Of a DNA stretch of 64,000 bases, positions 36,081-44,421 are shown piece by piece. The position numbers and the translations under genes were made by a program. The stretch is from Syntrophotaleaceae bacterium. GTDB lineage: Bacteria; Desulfobacterota; Desulfuromonadia; Desulfuromonadales; Syntrophotaleaceae. Within the stretch, counting starts at the first letter, position 1. Every line of letters begins with the position of its first letter. Below the pieces are notes generated by a model. It was given only the letters and a program-made list of their open reading frames with translations, was not told the DNA's origin and searched no databases. The DNA lies in assembly GCA_041390365.1 (NCBI GenBank), contig JAWKQB010000003.1, forward strand, positions 248,001-312,000. Direction: 5' to 3'.

Positions 36081-37078
36081 GCGATGTCCTGATAACCTGG
36101 CTGCTGGTCCTGGTCAAACTGGGTCTGATTCTGGTAGTGGTCCTGACCATGGCGGCCTACCTGGTGCTGGCGGAGCGCAAGATTCTGGCCCGCATTCAGC
36201 GTCGCTACGGTCCCAACCGGGTCGGCTTCGGCGGCATGCTGCAGCCCCTGGCCGATCTGATCAAGCTGTTGACCAAAGAGGATTTTACGCCGGACCAGGC
36301 CGACAAAAGGCTTTTCCGGATAGCGCCGGCCGTGGTCGTGGCAACGGCCCTTTTAACCTTTGCCGTGGTGCCCTTCGCCCCGCCCGTCACCCTTTTCCGG
36401 CGCGAAATCCCGCTGGTGATCTGCGATCTGAACATCGGTATTCTCTACTTCCTGGGCCTTTCCTCCCTGGCGGTTTACGGGGTGGCTCTGGGCGGCTGGG
36501 CATCCAATTCAAAGTACTCTCTGCTGGGGTCGATCAGGTCCATGTCGCAGATGATCTCCTATGAACTGGCCATGGGTCTGGCCATCGTGCCGGTGGTCCT
36601 TTCGGCCCGGTCCTTTTCCCTGACCGAGATCGTCCTGGCGCAAAAGACACTGCCCTTCGCAGTGACAAACCCCATCGCTTTCCTGATCTTTTTCATCAGT
36701 GTCGGGGCAGAAGCCAAACGGATCCCCTTCGACCTGCCGGAAGCGGAAAACGAACTGGTGTCCGGCTATCACACCGAATACTCGGGCATGCGTTTCGGGC
36801 TGTTCTTCGTCGGCGAATACCTCAATATGATCGTTCTCGGCGCCATCATCACGGTGCTGTTCCTCGGAGGCTGGCATGGGCCTTTCCTCTGGCCGATCGT
36901 CTGGTTCGTCATCAAGGTTCTGGCCGTGGCCTTTGTCTTTATCTGGATCCGCGGCACCCTGCCTCGACTGCGTTACGATCAGCTCATGGCCTTCGGCTGG
37001 AAATTCCTGATTCCGCTGGCCCTGCTCAACGTGGTGATCACAGGCGGGCTGCGCCTCTGGCTGGGAGGAGCAAAATGA
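36077..37078 (+). CDS. nuoH: NADH-quinone oxidoreductase subunit H
   Basis: A 333-residue membrane subunit with eight helices that forms part of the quinone channel. Motifs are YLVLAERKILARIQRRYGPNR in two parts (about residues 29-49), QPLADLIKLLTKED, and PFDLPEAENELVSGYHTEYS, the acidic loop at the interface with the peripheral arm. Starts and ends in ATGA overlaps with nuoG and nuoI, so translation is coupled. Confidence 0.95.
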   Translation: MSDVLITWLLVLVKLGLILVVVLTMAAYLVLAERKILARIQRRYGPNRVGFGGMLQPLADLIKLLTKEDFTPDQADKRLFRIAPAVVVATALLTFAVVPFAPPVTLFRREIPLVICDLNIGILYFLGLSSLAVYGVALGGWASNSKYSLLGSIRSMSQMISYELAMGLAIVPVVLSARSFSLTEIVLAQKTLPFAVTNPIAFLIFFISVGAEAKRIPFDLPEAENELVSGYHTEYSGMRFGLFFVGEYLNMIVLGAIITVLFLGGWHGPFLWPIVWFVIKVLAVAFVFIWIRGTLPRLRYDQLMAFGWKFLIPLALLNVVITGGLRLWLGGAK

Positions 37079-37605
37079 CACTCTGGCGAGACATCAAGGG
37101 CACCGTGCAGCCTTTCTGGGTGACCTTGCGCTATCTGTTCAAACGGCCGATCACCATCCAGTATCCGGAACAGAAACGGCCGCCTTCGCCGCGGTCGCGG
37201 GCCCGCATGGTGCTGACGCGGGACCCGGACGGCGAGGAACGTTGTGTGGCCTGTTATCTGTGCAGTGCGGCCTGCCCGGTCGACTGCATCTCCATGCAGT
37301 CGGCCGAGCGGGAAGACGGCCGCCGCTATGCTGCCTGGTTCCGCATCAACTTTGCCCGCTGCATTTTCTGCGGCCTCTGCGCCGAGGCCTGTCCGACCCT
37401 GGCCATCCAGATGAGTCCCGAATTCGAATTCTGCGATAGAGATCCCCTGAAAATGGTTTACGAAAAGGAGGATCTGCTGATCGATCACGGCGGCAAGAAT
37501 CAGGAGTATAATTACTACCGGCATGCCGGCATCGGGGTGGTCAATCCCCGGGGGGGCAACCAGGACGAAAGGCCGCCGGTGGATATCAAGACCAACCTGC
37601 CCTGA
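37075..37605 (+). CDS. nuoI: NADH-quinone oxidoreductase subunit I
   Basis: A 176-residue subunit with two [4Fe-4S] clusters, bound by CVACYLCSAACPVDC (about residues 56-70) and CIFCGLCAEACPTLA (about 95-109), joining the NADH module to the N2 cluster in NuoB. The RGRH..N-type linker of the family is replaced by a proline-rich stretch before the first cluster. A basic N-terminal amphipathic part contacts the membrane. Confidence 0.95.
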   Translation: MTLWRDIKGTVQPFWVTLRYLFKRPITIQYPEQKRPPSPRSRARMVLTRDPDGEERCVACYLCSAACPVDCISMQSAEREDGRRYAAWFRINFARCIFCGLCAEACPTLAIQMSPEFEFCDRDPLKMVYEKEDLLIDHGGKNQEYNYYRHAGIGVVNPRGGNQDERPPVDIKTNLP

Positions 37606-37620
37606 ACGAGGAAGGTTCTT

Positions 37621-38136
37621 ATGGCATCCATTCTGTTCTATGTGCTGTCCGCCGCGGCCCTGCTGGCGACGCTGCTCTCCATAACCCGAAAAAATCCGGT
37701 TCACGCCGTGGTTTTCCTGGTCAACGCCCTGTTCGCCCTGGCCCTGCTGTTCTATCTTCTGGGCGCTCCGCTGGTGGCCGCCTGGGAGGTCATCATCTAC
37801 GCCGGGGCCGTCATGGTGCTGTTTCTGTTCGTGATCATGATGCTGAATGTCGCCCCCGGCCAGGCCATGCACGCCGTCGGGAGGGGGCAAAAAGTCCTGG
37901 CGCTGCTGCTCTTTCTGGTGCTGTTCCTTTCGGCCGGCGTGATTGTATTGCAGGATCCGGCAGGATCGGCTGGAATACCCCTTTTCCACCTCTCGCCGCG
38001 GGAATTCGGATACACCCTGTTCAGCCGCTTCGGGCTGGCCGTGAAAATCCTCTCTTTCCATCTGCTCTTCGCCGGTACCGGAGCCTGGTACCTCGGACGG
38101 CGCCGCCGTCAGATCCAGAGGGAGGAGCAATCATGA
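37621..38136 (+). CDS. nuoJ: NADH-quinone oxidoreductase subunit J
   Basis: A 171-residue subunit with five helices. The family segment NPVHAVVFLVNALFALALLF is visible at about residues 26-45, followed by WEVIIYAGAVMVLFLFVIMM with the conserved Tyr-Ala-Gly-Ala turn that bends helix 3 during coupling. The ATG at 37621 follows GAGGAAGG. Overlaps nuoK by ATGA. Confidence 0.95.
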   Translation: MASILFYVLSAAALLATLLSITRKNPVHAVVFLVNALFALALLFYLLGAPLVAAWEVIIYAGAVMVLFLFVIMMLNVAPGQAMHAVGRGQKVLALLLFLVLFLSAGVIVLQDPAGSAGIPLFHLSPREFGYTLFSRFGLAVKILSFHLLFAGTGAWYLGRRRRQIQREEQS

Positions 38137-38438
38137 TCGTACCCTTGAGCCACGTGCTGATCGTCGCAACTCTCCTGTTTTTCATGGGCCTGGGATGTGT
38201 TCTGGCCCGACGCAATCTGCTGATGATCCTGATCGGCATCGAAATCATGATCAATGCGGCGGGCCTGGTTCTGGTCGGAGGATCGGCCCGTTGGCAACAG
38301 GCCGACGGCCAGGTGCTGGTGCTCCTGATCATGGGGGTCATGGCAGCGGAGGTGGCCATCGCCCTGGCCATGGTGGTCTATCTCCACGGCATCAAACGAT
38401 CGCTGGACATCAACACCTTTGACGGAATGCAAGGATGA
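38133..38438 (+). CDS. nuoK: NADH-quinone oxidoreductase subunit K
   Basis: A 101-residue, three-helix subunit of the proton-pumping arm. The conserved membrane glutamates are in IGIEIMINAAGL (about residues 43-54) and in GVMAAEVAIALAMV (about 69-82). The MrpC-like fold and length are standard. Coupled to nuoJ and nuoL by ATGA overlaps. Confidence 0.95.
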   Translation: MIVPLSHVLIVATLLFFMGLGCVLARRNLLMILIGIEIMINAAGLVLVGGSARWQQADGQVLVLLIMGVMAAEVAIALAMVVYLHGIKRSLDINTFDGMQG

Positions 38439-40291
38439 GCGGACAACTGATTTTTCTCATACCGCTGCTGCCTCTGGCCGGAGCACTGCTCAACATGGTG
38501 TTCGGCCGCTTCTGGTCAAGTCGGATGACCGAGTCCGTGGCGATTACCGCCGTTGCCTCATCAACAGTCGCGACCGCCCTGCTCTGGCCGCTGGCCGGTA
38601 ATGCGGGAACCGCGGCGGAACTGTTCACCTGGCTGCAGGCCGGTCCCCTGACCGTGCCTTTCGCCCTGCGCTTCGACAGTCTGGCTGCCTGCATGGCGCT
38701 GATGGTGACCGGGGTTTCGACCCTGATTCACATCTACGGCATCGGCTACCTGGAGCGGAAAGAGGACAGGGTACGCTTCTTCGCCCTGCTCAACCTGTTC
38801 GTTTTTGCCATGCTGACAGTGGTGTTGGCCGACAATCTGCTGCTGATGCTGCTCGGCTGGGAAGGGGTTGGTTTCTGCTCCTACGCCCTGATCGGGTACT
38901 GGTATCGTGATCTGAAAAATGCCGCGGCCGGGCGCAAGGCCTTCCTGGTCACCCGCTGCGCCGACCTGTTCCTGGTGGCCGCTTTTCTCTGGCTGTTCCA
39001 GCTGACCGGAACCCTGTCGATACCGGCCATCAACCAGGCACCGCTGGAGACGGCGACCGTCACCGGACTGGCGCTCCTGCTGCTGGCCGGGGCCTGCGGC
39101 AAATCGGCCCAGCTGCCCTTCATGACCTGGCTTCCCGACGCCATGGCGGGCCCGACCCCCGTCTCGGCCCTGATCCATGCCGCCACCATGGTCACGGCCG
39201 GGGTCTACCTGCTCTGCCGTATGTTCCCCCTGATCAGCCAGTCGCCGACAGGAATGGCCGTCATTGCCGCAATCGGCACTTTGACGGCTCTCTACGCCGC
39301 CACCTGCGCCCTGGCCCAGCGCGACATCAAGCGCCTGCTGGCCTATTCGACCATGAGCCAGATCGGGTTCATGTTCCTCGCGGTGGGAGCGGGGACGGTG
39401 TCTGGAGCGATGTTCCACCTCCTGACCCATGCTTTCTTCAAGGCCCTGCTCTTCATGGCCGCCGGCGGCATCATCCATCTGGCCGCCGGCGAAATGGACC
39501 TGTCTCGACTGGGCGGATTGAAGCGCCAGTCTCCCCTGGTCTACTGGACCCTGCTGGCCGGTCTTCTCTGTCTGGCCGGAATTCCCCTGACGGGGGGGTT
39601 CTTCTCCAAGGATGCGATCCTGGCGGCCGCTTTCGCACGGGGGGACGGCTACTACGTCCTTCTCGGCCTGCTCGGCCTGGTGACCGCCCTGATGACCGCC
39701 ATGTACTCTTTTCGCCTGCTCTATCTGGTGGGGCCGAGCCGGGGTCAGCGACAGGGCGAACCGCACCACCTGCCGCCGTCCATGCTCTGGACCCTGATCC
39801 CGCTGGCGCTGCTCGGCCTCGGCGGGGGCCTGCTCAATCTCCCCTTTGGGTGGGGCGGCAACCAGTGGCTGGCTCGTTTTCTGGGCGGAGCGCCGGCCAC
39901 GGTCGAAGCCGGGCATTCCCTGGAAATTATCCTCGGCCTGGCCGCAGGTGTCCTGAGCCTTGCGGGGTGGCTCTGGGCCCATTGGCGCTATGCAAAGGAT
40001 GTCAAGGACCCGGGGACGGGATCCGCCACCAACTTTTTCCTCCATGGCTGGCAGGCCGACCGGGCCGTCGAGCTGCTGGTGCTTGCGCCTTTCCGGGCCA
40101 TGGCGGGATTCTGGTCAACCACAGTCGATGAGGGTCTTCTGGAAGGCGGCGTCTCCCTGCCTGTGCGCTTCAGCCGCGGCTGCGGGCGTCTGGCGCGCGG
40201 ATTGACCACCGGCAAACTCGGGCACTACCTGACCGCTCTGGCCTGCGGGCTCGGGGCGATCATGATCTGGGTGCTGCTGCAAACGATCTGA
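38435..40291 (+). CDS. nuoL: NADH-quinone oxidoreductase subunit L
   Basis: A 618-residue antiporter-like subunit with about 16 helices. Key segments: GWEGVGFCSYALIGYWY (helix 5 Glu), KSAQLPFMTWLPDAMAGPTPVSALIHAATMV in parts (helix 7 Lys and the broken helix), and LLAYSTMSQIGFMFLAVG. The C-terminal part holds the long lateral helix region (about 500-570) that runs along the membrane arm. Length and order are typical. Confidence 0.95.
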   Translation: MSGQLIFLIPLLPLAGALLNMVFGRFWSSRMTESVAITAVASSTVATALLWPLAGNAGTAAELFTWLQAGPLTVPFALRFDSLAACMALMVTGVSTLIHIYGIGYLERKEDRVRFFALLNLFVFAMLTVVLADNLLLMLLGWEGVGFCSYALIGYWYRDLKNAAAGRKAFLVTRCADLFLVAAFLWLFQLTGTLSIPAINQAPLETATVTGLALLLLAGACGKSAQLPFMTWLPDAMAGPTPVSALIHAATMVTAGVYLLCRMFPLISQSPTGMAVIAAIGTLTALYAATCALAQRDIKRLLAYSTMSQIGFMFLAVGAGTVSGAMFHLLTHAFFKALLFMAAGGIIHLAAGEMDLSRLGGLKRQSPLVYWTLLAGLLCLAGIPLTGGFFSKDAILAAAFARGDGYYVLLGLLGLVTALMTAMYSFRLLYLVGPSRGQRQGEPHHLPPSMLWTLIPLALLGLGGGLLNLPFGWGGNQWLARFLGGAPATVEAGHSLEIILGLAAGVLSLAGWLWAHWRYAKDVKDPGTGSATNFFLHGWQADRAVELLVLAPFRAMAGFWSTTVDEGLLEGGVSLPVRFSRGCGRLARGLTTGKLGHYLTALACGLGAIMIWVLLQTI

Positions 40292-40344
40292 CCTGCTGGC
40301 CTGGCGGATCTTTGATAAGCGCTTGAATTGGGAAAGAAAGTGGA

Positions 40345-41856
40345 ATGGATGCAATGACAACCGAAATATCGATGGTTCCCTGGCTGTCGGTGCTGCTGTT
40401 GCTGCCCCTGGCCGGAGCACTGCTGTGCGGTCTCGGCGGTCTGCGGCCTGCGGCCGGACGCTGGTCGGCCCTGGTCACCGCCCTGCTGATGCTGCTGGTC
40501 ACCATCGGGTTGTCTCTGACCGGCCGGCAGGGCTCAGCATGGCTGGCCTTTGAAGACTTCCCCTGGATCGAGCGCCTCGGAGTCCGTTTCACCCTCGGCA
40601 TGGACGGCCTTTCCCTGGTCATGATCCTGTTGACCAGCCTGCTGCTGGTGGCCGCGGTTCTGGCCTCCTGGAAGGAAGCCGACAGGCCTTCGACCTATTT
40701 TGCTCTGATCCTGTTGTCGGCAACAGGCATTGTCGGGGTTTTCACCGCCCTCGATCTGGTCCTCTTCTACATCTGCTGGGAACTCATGCTCATCCCGCTG
40801 TTTTTCCTCATCGGCATCTGGGGAAGCGGGCGCCGCGTGGAAACGGCCTTCAAATTCTTCCTTTTCTCGGTGACCGGAAGCCTGCTGATGCTCCTGGCCA
40901 TCATCGGCATTTACGTTCTCCACGGGCAGCAGACGGGCGACTTTACCTTTGCTCTGGCCTCGCTGCAGGGCACATCCTGGCCGGCCGGACTCGCCCCCTG
41001 GCTCTATGCAGCCTTCCTGCTGGCCTTTCTGATCAAGATGCCGATGGTGCCCCTGCATCGCTGGCAGCCGGACGCTTACTGTGCCGCACCCCTGGCGGGG
41101 ACACTGCTTCTGGCCGGAATACTGGGCAAAACAGGGGTCTTCGGACTGGTGCGAATTGCCTTCCCCCTGTTTCCGGACCAGGCCCGTGCAAGTCTGTCCC
41201 TGCTGGGATTGCTGGCTCTGCTGGGCATTCTCTATGCCGGTTGGATCGCCTTTGCCCAGAACGACCTCAAGCGCCTGGTGGCCTACTCCTCGGTGGCGCA
41301 CCTCGGTTTCATCGTCCTGGGGCTGAGTTCCTGGCATCCGACAGCCGTCAGCGGCAGCTTTCTGCAGATGTTCAACCACGGTCTTTCCACAGCCGCCCTT
41401 TTCATTCTGATCGCCCTCTATGAAAGTCGCACAGGCAGCCGCCTGCTGCCGGAACTGGGCGGATTGTGGGCGCGGGTTCCGGTATTGTCCGCCTTTTTCC
41501 TGCTGTTCGCCCTCGCGACCATGGGGCTGCCCGGACTGAACAATTTCGCCGGGGAGATTCTCATCCTCCTGGGGGTCTTCGCCGCCCGCCCCTGGTGGGG
41601 AGGCCTGGCCATCATCGGTCTGATTCTGGCAGCGGCCTATGTCCTGCGCATGGTTCAGGGTGTCCTCTGGGGACCAGGCCGGACCGGGCCTCTGGCCGAT
41701 CTTTCTCCCCGGGAAGGGTTGGTGCTCGTTCCCCTGGCCCTGCTGGTCCTGTGGCTTGGCCTTTACCCGGAAACCTTCCTTGAGCCCCTTCGCGGTACGG
41801 CCGCCCTGCTGCTCGACGGGTCCCAAATTATCAGCATGAACGGGGGATTGCCATGA
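40345..41856 (+). CDS. nuoM: NADH-quinone oxidoreductase subunit M
   Basis: A 503-residue antiporter-like subunit with about 14 helices. It has the helix 5 segment FYICWELMLIPLFFLIGIWG with the essential Glu, the helix 7 Lys in AFLIKMPMVPLHRWQPDAYC, and VAYSSVAHLGFIVLG. In most NuoM proteins the DAH(V/T)EAP loop follows WLPDAH; here it reads QPDAYCAAPLAG, a visible departure from consensus. Start at 40345; a second Met follows three codons later. Confidence 0.94.
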   Translation: MDAMTTEISMVPWLSVLLLLPLAGALLCGLGGLRPAAGRWSALVTALLMLLVTIGLSLTGRQGSAWLAFEDFPWIERLGVRFTLGMDGLSLVMILLTSLLLVAAVLASWKEADRPSTYFALILLSATGIVGVFTALDLVLFYICWELMLIPLFFLIGIWGSGRRVETAFKFFLFSVTGSLLMLLAIIGIYVLHGQQTGDFTFALASLQGTSWPAGLAPWLYAAFLLAFLIKMPMVPLHRWQPDAYCAAPLAGTLLLAGILGKTGVFGLVRIAFPLFPDQARASLSLLGLLALLGILYAGWIAFAQNDLKRLVAYSSVAHLGFIVLGLSSWHPTAVSGSFLQMFNHGLSTAALFILIALYESRTGSRLLPELGGLWARVPVLSAFFLLFALATMGLPGLNNFAGEILILLGVFAARPWWGGLAIIGLILAAAYVLRMVQGVLWGPGRTGPLADLSPREGLVLVPLALLVLWLGLYPETFLEPLRGTAALLLDGSQIISMNGGLP

Positions 41857-43277
41857 CCGCTCCGGAACTGATCGCCCTGATCCCTTTGATCATTCTGGTG
41901 GGCGGAGCCACGGGAATACTTCTGGTGGCGCCCTTTTCCGGGGATGACCGCACCTGGCCCGTCGGGGCAGGGATCATCACCGCTCTCGCCGCCGCACTGG
42001 CTGCCGGCCTGCTGGAGCCTCCCGTGACCGAAGTGAGCCGCATGTTTGCGACCCACGCACTGGCCCGTTTTTTCCATATCCTGTGGATTCTGGCCGCCGC
42101 CGCCACACTCGCCTTGTCCTGGCGCTATCTGAAAAGGCAGGGCCTGCTGGCGGGAGAGTTCACCGCCCTGGTGCTGTTCGCGGCGGCGGGCCTCGCCCTG
42201 CTTTCCTCGATCACTTCGCTAACCGGGCTTTTTCTGGCCCTTCAGGCTTTTTCCCTTGCCTTCTACGTGCTGATCGCCTTCGACCGGGGATCGGTCCGGA
42301 GCGCCGAAGCGGGATTGAAGTATCTGGTCCTGGGCGGTGTCGCGGCCGGTCTTCTGGCCTTCGCCATTGCCCTGATCTATGCCGCTTCCGGAACGCTGCA
42401 CCTGCCCGAAGCCTTAAACGGTCTTTCCGTCGGAGCCGCCCTTTCACCCCTGGCGCTGGCCGGATGGGCCCTGCTTCTGGCCGCCATCGGATTCAAGCTC
42501 TCGCTGGTGCCCTTTCATCTCTGGACACCGGACGTGTATCAGGGAGCGCCGACGCCGGTCACCGGGCTGCTCGCGACCGGGAGCAAGGGAGCCGTGGTCG
42601 CCGCCCTGCTGATTCTGATGTCGGCCCTGCCCGCTGCTCCCACAGCTCTGGTGCCTGTCCTGTGGGTTCTCGCGGTCCTCTCCATGGCGGTCGGCACCTT
42701 TGCCGCCCTGGTTCAGGAAAACGTCAAGCGGATGCTGGCCTATTCTTCCATCACCCATATGGGCTATATTCTCGCCGCCCTTTTGACCTGGAACGCCACC
42801 GGTCAGAGAGCGGTGCTGTTCTACCTGGTCGCCTACACGGTCATGACCCTCGGTGCCTTCGGTTCACTGGCCGCCCTGGCCGGGCCGGGGGAGCGACAGT
42901 CGCTGCAGGACCTTCGCGGTCTCGGCCGCAGCCATCCCCTGCCTGCGGCAACCCTTGCCGTCTGTCTGGTTGCCCTGGCCGGGCTGCCGCCCACAGCCGG
43001 TTTCACCGGCAAGCTCGCGCTTTTTTCCGGCATGTTTGCCGGCGGCTATCCGTGGCTGGCCCTCCTGGGGATTTTCGCTTCCCTCTTTTCCGTCTTTTTC
43101 TATCTGCGTCCGGCGATCAGTCTGTTTGCATCCGATTTCGCGGTCGACCCCGGGCTTTCCGCAGACGCCGTTCCCGCGGGGGAAAACGCGGTCCTTTTGC
43201 TTTTGCTGGTGCTGACTTTCGTGCTCGGGCTTTGGCCGGGGCCGCTTTTCGAATTCATCGCCCGGATCACCGGGTAA
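41853..43277 (+). CDS. nuoN: NADH-quinone oxidoreductase subunit N
   Basis: A 474-residue antiporter-like subunit with about 14 helices, the last gene of the complex I operon. The segments FKLSLVPFHLWTPDVYQGAPTPV (in two parts, about residues 211-233) with the helix 7 Lys, and MLAYSSITHMGYILAAL are diagnostic. ATGA overlap with nuoM. No terminator was seen after it, so the CoA-binding gene 22 bases downstream may be read from the same transcript. Confidence 0.95.
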   Translation: MTAPELIALIPLIILVGGATGILLVAPFSGDDRTWPVGAGIITALAAALAAGLLEPPVTEVSRMFATHALARFFHILWILAAAATLALSWRYLKRQGLLAGEFTALVLFAAAGLALLSSITSLTGLFLALQAFSLAFYVLIAFDRGSVRSAEAGLKYLVLGGVAAGLLAFAIALIYAASGTLHLPEALNGLSVGAALSPLALAGWALLLAAIGFKLSLVPFHLWTPDVYQGAPTPVTGLLATGSKGAVVAALLILMSALPAAPTALVPVLWVLAVLSMAVGTFAALVQENVKRMLAYSSITHMGYILAALLTWNATGQRAVLFYLVAYTVMTLGAFGSLAALAGPGERQSLQDLRGLGRSHPLPAATLAVCLVALAGLPPTAGFTGKLALFSGMFAGGYPWLALLGIFASLFSVFFYLRPAISLFASDFAVDPGLSADAVPAGENAVLLLLLVLTFVLGLWPGPLFEFIARITG

Positions 43278-43299
43278 CACCTCAGGAAAGGGATCTGTC

Positions 43300-43698
43300 A
43301 TGCAGGAAAAAATCGACCGTTTTCTATCCTCCAGCGCCTTCGGCGTGGCCGGGGCCTCGACCAATCGGGACAAATACGGCAACAAGGTCCTGCGCTGCTA
43401 TCTGCAAAACGGTAAAAAGGTCGTCCCGATCAATCCTCGGGCGGATGTCATCGAAGGGCAGAACTGCGTGGCCGGCGTCAGCGATCTCCCCGACGATGTG
43501 GTCAGCCTTTCCATCATCACCCCACCGAAAATCACCGAGCAGATCGTCGAAGAGGCCATTGCCAAAGGGATCAGGAACATCTGGATGCAGCCCGGCGCCC
43601 AGAGCCCGGCGGCGGTCGCCCGCTGCGAGGAGGCGGGCATCAATGTCATCGCCGACGGCAGCTGTCTGCTGGTGGTCCTCGGCTACCATGAAGGGTGA
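43300..43698 (+). CDS. CoA-binding domain protein (YccU-like)
   Basis: A 132-residue Rossmann-like protein of the CoA_binding_2 family. It opens with FGVAGASTNRDKYGNKVLR (about residues 14-32) and has VVPINPRADVIEG, SIITPPKITEQIVEEA and IWMQPGAQSPAAVARCEEAG, all hallmarks of the family. The nucleotide part of CoA would sit in the N-terminal loop; no reaction is established for these stand-alone domains. The ATG at 43300 has a GGAAAGGG-type site. It is 22 bases after nuoN and probably rides on that operon. Confidence 0.88.
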   Translation: MQEKIDRFLSSSAFGVAGASTNRDKYGNKVLRCYLQNGKKVVPINPRADVIEGQNCVAGVSDLPDDVVSLSIITPPKITEQIVEEAIAKGIRNIWMQPGAQSPAAVARCEEAGINVIADGSCLLVVLGYHEG

Positions 43699-43879
43699 AC
43701 CGGCCTGGTTCTCCGAAAATTCCCCAGGATTACAGAAATCTAGCACGCCCCTCTGACATGAAGGCCGATTCCTTGCCCGCGGCAATTCCTGGTCCCGGTT
43801 CGACCTTTTGCGCAGAGGGGGAGGGATCTGCGGTTCCGGCCGTTTTGTCGAGATTTTTTCTTGCGACGCCTTTACTTAG

Positions 43880-43903
43880 CATGATATAGCATGGTATATA
43901 ACG
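43880..43903. promoter_or_regulatory. ModE-like operator upstream of the molybdenum hydroxylase region
   Basis: CATGATATA, six bases, TATATAACG. The right arm is an exact match to the ModE half-site; the left arm differs at two of nine positions. It has the same layout and spacing as the site at 17336-17359. It overlaps a possible TTTACT/TATATA promoter, which would suit a repressor. Confidence 0.5.
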
Positions 43904-44108
43904 TCGGGAAACGAAGCCCGGTTTATTCATGAATCATCGCGAACCAGGCAAAACCTGGGCGGATCAAGCCCGGGCAGGAACGTCCGAAAGTCGGAAGGTT
44001 CGGGCGGTTTAGGGATGCGATCGGTTTTTCATGGCTAATCCGGGCTATTGTTGCGGGTCCGAAAGCATTGGGCCATTATTTTTTGCAGAGGCCGAAGTCA
44101 AGAGAGTC
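43904..44108 (+). other. Structured 5' leader before the first DUF2292 gene
   Basis: About 200 bases without a gene that start at the ModE-like box. CGAACC (43940-43945) pairs with GGTTCG (43997-44002) around a CTGGGC/GCCCGG hairpin (43955-43973) and a TCCGA/TCGGA hairpin (43983-43995). A competing hairpin pairs GCCCGGTTT (from 43917) with AAACC-GGGC (to 43960) around one bulge. Two mutually exclusive folds suggest a regulatory RNA. I could not match it to a known riboswitch, including the molybdenum-cofactor RNA. The frame open from 44031 into the gene lacks a ribosome-binding site. Confidence 0.35.
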
Positions 44109-44303
44109 ATGTCAGATAACAAACGAGATGTTCGTCGACAGGTTGTCACCAATATCAGGGCTTTGAATTCCGTTTGGAAAAAGCAGTTGTGCGACACCTT
44201 TCAGGACCTGAACATCATACCGGAAAAGTTCACAGGCAAGCTGGTCATCTCCTTCAAGGAAGGCGGAATCAGCTTTATAGAAAAAACGGAAACCTTTAAA
44301 TAA
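44109..44303 (+). CDS. YezD-like (DUF2292) small protein, copy 1
   Basis: A 64-residue protein. Its C-terminal part (FTGKLVISFKEGGISFIEK) matches the pattern of the YezD/DUF2292 family: a hydrophobic strand, a Lys-Glu-Gly-Gly turn, a second strand and a final Glu-x-Phe-Lys. Members of that family are tiny proteins of unclear function, in some bacteria found with sulfur or cysteine genes. The N-terminal half is basic and unlike the second copy at 48794. The ATG at 44109 was chosen because the upstream extension looks non-coding. It ends 8 bases before the attenuator-like element that precedes the TylF-like gene. Confidence 0.65.
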   Translation: MSDNKRDVRRQVVTNIRALNSVWKKQLCDTFQDLNIIPEKFTGKLVISFKEGGISFIEKTETFK

Positions 44304-44310
44304 CCTTCTT

Positions 44311-44408
44311 GCGCCCACTTCGTCCTTCGGGGGAAAACGCCCGGACTCAACGAAACCCGCATTTCACCGAACCAGTGCGTTCGCAGAAGTGCGGGCTTTT
44401 TGTTTTTT
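44311..44408 (+). promoter_or_regulatory. Attenuator-like RNA element, copy 1
   Basis: GCGCCCACTTCGTCC starts the element. TTCGT (44319-44323) pairs with ACGAA (44350-44354) around a CGGG/CCCG hairpin. CCCGCA (44356-44361) then pairs with TGCGGG (44390-44395), followed by CTTTTTGTTTTTT, a terminator. The start codon of the TylF-like gene lies 14 bases past it. The same layout recurs at 48658 and 49040. Confidence 0.7.
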
Positions 44409-44421
44409 GGAGTTGCCCTTC

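Noticed and set aside
42083..43756. A 557-codon plus-strand frame overlapping nuoN in another frame
   Set aside because: Arg/Gly/Pro-rich translation without family features; nuoN in the correct frame is certain.
44031..44108. N-terminal extension of the first DUF2292 protein
   Set aside because: No ribosome-binding site at 44031, and the added residues do not resemble the second copy or the family.
43904..44108. Known molybdenum-cofactor riboswitch or c-di-GMP riboswitch
   Set aside because: I looked for the conserved junction sequences and did not find a convincing match; kept only as an unnamed structured leader.
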